A stretch of DNA of 53,094 bases from Fibrobacter sp. (GTDB lineage Bacteria > Fibrobacterota > Fibrobacteria > Fibrobacterales > Fibrobacteraceae), in the NCBI GenBank assembly GCA_017550445.1, contig JAFZOV010000052.1:1-53094 (forward strand), written 5' to 3'. Below the pieces are notes generated by a model. That model searched no databases and was not told the DNA's origin. It worked only from the letters and a program-made list of their open reading frames with translations. Position numbers and translations under genes: made by a program. Below, piece after piece: positions 51,085 to 53,094 of this stretch. Every line of letters begins with the position of its first letter. Positions within the stretch are counted from its first letter, which is position 1.

Positions 51085-51504
51085 TTAACGAACCAGGCTG
51101 CTGGTATTCTGCGTAAAGGCCGGCACAGCATCGACCAGTTTTTCGACCAACAGACGGTTGAAATCTTCGATGCGGTTCGGAAGCTTGGGGGTCGGGAAAA
51201 TCTGCACCAACAAGAGAGCCTGGTCCACAGGAGCAATGTAGATGGAACGGTTCTCGCCAGTGAAAGACACTGCCTGGAAATTTTCACCACCGAGCATCAT
51301 GCCTACCTGACGGGCCGAGTCAAAGGAGGCCGTACTAAGCACAGCAAGCGGAGTTGCATCAATTCCCAAAGAACCAACTTCAGCAATAATAGATCCATCA
51401 CGATGGCAAAGAACAATATATTCGGCTTTGACGCTTGCCTGGTAAGCGGACATTAAACGCTGGACTTTGGCGGCATCATCAGAATAAATGGTAAAATCGC
51501 TCAT
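51085..51504 (-). CDS. Roadblock/LC7-domain protein (MglB-like)
   Basis: 139 residues. AEYIVLCHRDGSIIAEVGSL (about 27-46), the Ser-rich LSTASFDSARQVG and the strand IYIAPVDQALLLVQIF are Roadblock/LC7 features. Such proteins act as GTPase-activating partners of MglA-type GTPases. The GTPase gene lies 17 bases upstream, so the two probably form a switch. Confidence 0.85.
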   Translation of the reverse strand: MSDFTIYSDDAAKVQRLMSAYQASVKAEYIVLCHRDGSIIAEVGSLGIDATPLAVLSTASFDSARQVGMMLGGENFQAVSFTGENRSIYIAPVDQALLLVQIFPTPKLPNRIEDFNRLLVEKLVDAVPAFTQNTSSLVR

Positions 51505-51521
51505 AATGCACCTTCGTAAAA

Positions 51522-52496
51522 CTACTTCTTCTTGGGCACGTACGGACGCAATTCAATTTCGTCGTCGGCATCGGCTGCGGGTTTAGCCACATCGCGGCCG
51601 AAGGTCGGCATACGCGGTACTGTAGTGGCTGCACGGGGGCGACCAAAAGGCGAAGAGGTAGCCCCTTTCTGGAACAGACCGGCGCCGGCAGTCGAAGGCT
51701 GGGCCGGGGCAGCAGAAGGCGGTTTTGCGGCAAACGACGGCATGCGGAACGGGGATGCCGGCTGAGCAGGGGCAGCGGCAGGAGCTGCTGCGGGATGCGG
51801 AGCGGCAGGTGCGGCGGGCTGAGAAGCCTTGACCGAAACCCCTTCCTTAGTGAGCGAGACATCGTGCACACCGGTGTTGCCGACATTGGCGGCGGCCTGG
51901 CGGAGGAATCCCTGCTTCACGTTAAACTTTTCAATCACGAGCATGGCAATGGTCTTAAGAGTCGTCACCACACCCTTACCGTTATGGGCGGTGGCCGGGA
52001 AGAAAGGCACATTGCGCGGGTTCAGCTCGGCATTCAGTTCATCAAGCGTGAACACATTGTCCATATCGCGTTTGTTGTACTGAAGCACAAAAGGCATATC
52101 ATCCAGATCCATGCCGTAATCCTGCAGGTTCTGGCGCAAGTTCTGCAAACTTTCCAGGTTTTCGGCCTGGCGGGACCTCTGGGAGTCGGCCACAAAAACA
52201 ATGCCATCTACACCACGAAGCACAAGCTTACGGGTACTGTTGTAATAGACCTGACCAGGAACCGTATAAAGCTGGAACCTAGTCTTGAACCCCTTGATGT
52301 CCCCCAAGTTCAGCGGCAAAAAGTCAAAAAAGAGCGTACGGTCACCTTCAGTCGCAAGGGACACCATATCGGTACGCTTGTCCTGGGGCATCTTCTGGTG
52401 AATCACCTGCAAATTGGTGGTCTTACCGCTAAGGCCCGGCCCATAGTAAACGACTTTACAACTAATCTCTCGTGTAGCAAAATTTATCGAAGACAT
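51522..52496 (-). CDS. MglA-like small GTPase with long Ala/Pro-rich tail
   Basis: 324 residues. GPGLSGKTTNLQ (about 19-30) is the P-loop, TVPGQVYYNSTR the altered switch II region of the MglA group, and NKRD (about 140) the guanine-specificity motif. The GTPase core ends near 205; an Ala/Pro-rich extension follows (about 210-324), beyond the usual MglA length of about 195, ending in the basic VPKKK. MglA GTPases mark cell poles and drive polarity or motility machines. AAGGA precedes ATG 52496. Confidence 0.88.
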   Translation of the reverse strand: MSSINFATREISCKVVYYGPGLSGKTTNLQVIHQKMPQDKRTDMVSLATEGDRTLFFDFLPLNLGDIKGFKTRFQLYTVPGQVYYNSTRKLVLRGVDGIVFVADSQRSRQAENLESLQNLRQNLQDYGMDLDDMPFVLQYNKRDMDNVFTLDELNAELNPRNVPFFPATAHNGKGVVTTLKTIAMLVIEKFNVKQGFLRQAAANVGNTGVHDVSLTKEGVSVKASQPAAPAAPHPAAAPAAAPAQPASPFRMPSFAAKPPSAAPAQPSTAGAGLFQKGATSSPFGRPRAATTVPRMPTFGRDVAKPAADADDEIELRPYVPKKK

Positions 52497-52522
52497 TACA
52501 CATCCTTGATATATCTTTCACA

Positions 52523-52528
52523 AATCTA
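52523..52528 (-). promoter_or_regulatory. -10-like TAGATT box of the mglA-like operon
   Basis: Minus strand TAGATTTG, 26 bases before ATG 52496. A second TATATT lies farther upstream (about 52579-52584), near the mscS stop. Confidence 0.4.
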
Positions 52529-52598
52529 ATAAAAAAATAATTTCACAGACCACAAAAACTGCGATTTTGACACTCTAAATGGGAATATAGGGCGAAAA

Positions 52599-53094
52599 CT
52601 AAATCTGGGGCGTATTTACCCAATGAACCACCCGCTGCGGGAAAGGAATGGTAATGTTTTCCTCGGCAAAGCGTTTCTTGATTTCGGCGGTATATTTCCA
52701 GCGCAGTGCAAAGTAGTCCTGCGTACGGGCCCAGGCCCTAAAAGTCACGTTCACGCAGCTGTCACCAAGGCCTGCCACAAAGAACTGGGGTTCCGGCTTG
52801 CGCATAAACAGGGGTTCACCGGCCACCACGTCGCGCATAATGTCGAGCGCCTTTTCCGGGGAGTCCCCGTAATCGATACCCACCGTAATTTCGAGCCTGC
52901 GGAGCGGATTTTTACTGAAATTCACAATCGGCTGGCCCCACAGGGACGTATTCGGCGAAGAAACATACAGGCCGTCTAACGTGCGAAGCGTGGTATTGAA
53001 CAGTCCGATTCCAACAATATTTCCCTTGATGTTGCCACATTCAATATAGTCCCCCGCCTTAAAGGGGCGCAAGAACAAAAGCAACAGCCCCGAA
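52599..53094 (-). CDS. MscS-family mechanosensitive channel, C-terminal part
   Basis: At least 164 residues; the gene enters from the right edge, so the N-terminal membrane helices are missing. FLRPFKAGDYIECGNIKGN, then VSSPNTSLWGQPIVNFSKNP mark the conserved MscS beta domain; RVVHWVNTPQI is the end. These channels release solutes on hypo-osmotic shock. It reads toward the mglA-like operon on the same strand. Confidence 0.9.
   Translation of the reverse strand, partial: SGLLLLFLRPFKAGDYIECGNIKGNIVGIGLFNTTLRTLDGLYVSSPNTSLWGQPIVNFSKNPLRRLEITVGIDYGDSPEKALDIMRDVVAGEPLFMRKPEPQFFVAGLGDSCVNVTFRAWARTQDYFALRWKYTAEIKKRFAEENITIPFPQRVVHWVNTPQI

Overview
The window looks like a chromosomal segment from a Fibrobacter-type bacterium (phylum Fibrobacterota). 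The strongest clue is a copy of the FISUMP domain (Fibrobacter succinogenes major paralogous domain, TIGR02145) near 36.7-37.5 kb. Supporting clues are secreted proteins with Ser-rich linkers and a T9SS-like C-terminal tail, a PPi-dependent phosphofructokinase, a KDO (Gram-negative) pathway gene, and many outer-membrane beta-barrel genes. No rRNA, tRNA, CRISPR array, transposase or phage genes were seen. All calls are from reading the sequence; no database was searched.

Layout. 0-8 kb: the 3' end of pfp, surA-like/prfB (prfB needs a programmed +1 frameshift), a BrnT-like toxin-antitoxin pair, a nitroreductase, a small zinc-ribbon membrane protein and smc. 8-12 kb: two tandem membrane GGDEF-EAL proteins with altered GGDEF motifs and intact EAL domains. 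12-23 kb: envelope proteins, a radical SAM protein, ppa, a POTRA/BamA-like protein, helicase hrpB and secreted proteins. 23-35 kb: a mostly minus-strand housekeeping block (PfkB kinase, rhomboid, coaD, rsmD, PilN/PilM-like proteins, comEA-like, kdsB, gatC, uvrD/pcrA, a GspE/PilB ATPase, thiL). 35.5-41.5 kb: an AT-richer accessory island with a YhcG/DUF1016 nuclease, a broken FISUMP gene, a membrane protein, a voltage-gated cation channel behind a stand-alone HsdR-N nuclease-like gene, and two compact structured non-coding blocks. 41.5-46.2 kb: a receiver-like protein, a TIM-barrel protein, a SPASM radical SAM protein, the divergent efp/epmB pair and an orphan HepT-like gene beside a barrel-gene remnant. 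46.3-53 kb: an operon of MglA-like GTPase, Roadblock protein, DUF2914-like protein, a 964-residue barrel and a BamA/TamA-like barrel, then a partial mscS.

Three genome-wide habits stand out. (1) Many starts lack a ribosome-binding site and lie exactly 6-7 bases after a TAnnTT box, which suggests leaderless transcripts. (2) Gene junctions are filled with degenerate 7-bp-period repeats, often folded as long hairpins, belonging to several sequence families. (3) Short palindromes with a shared outer frame (GTCA...TCTCC or ...CAATCC) are scattered between genes and are also built in frame into at least three proteins, with hrpB carrying several.

The best candidates for an undescribed system are the HsdR-N-like/ion-channel operon with the attenuator-like RNA before it, and the protein-coding repeat insertions.
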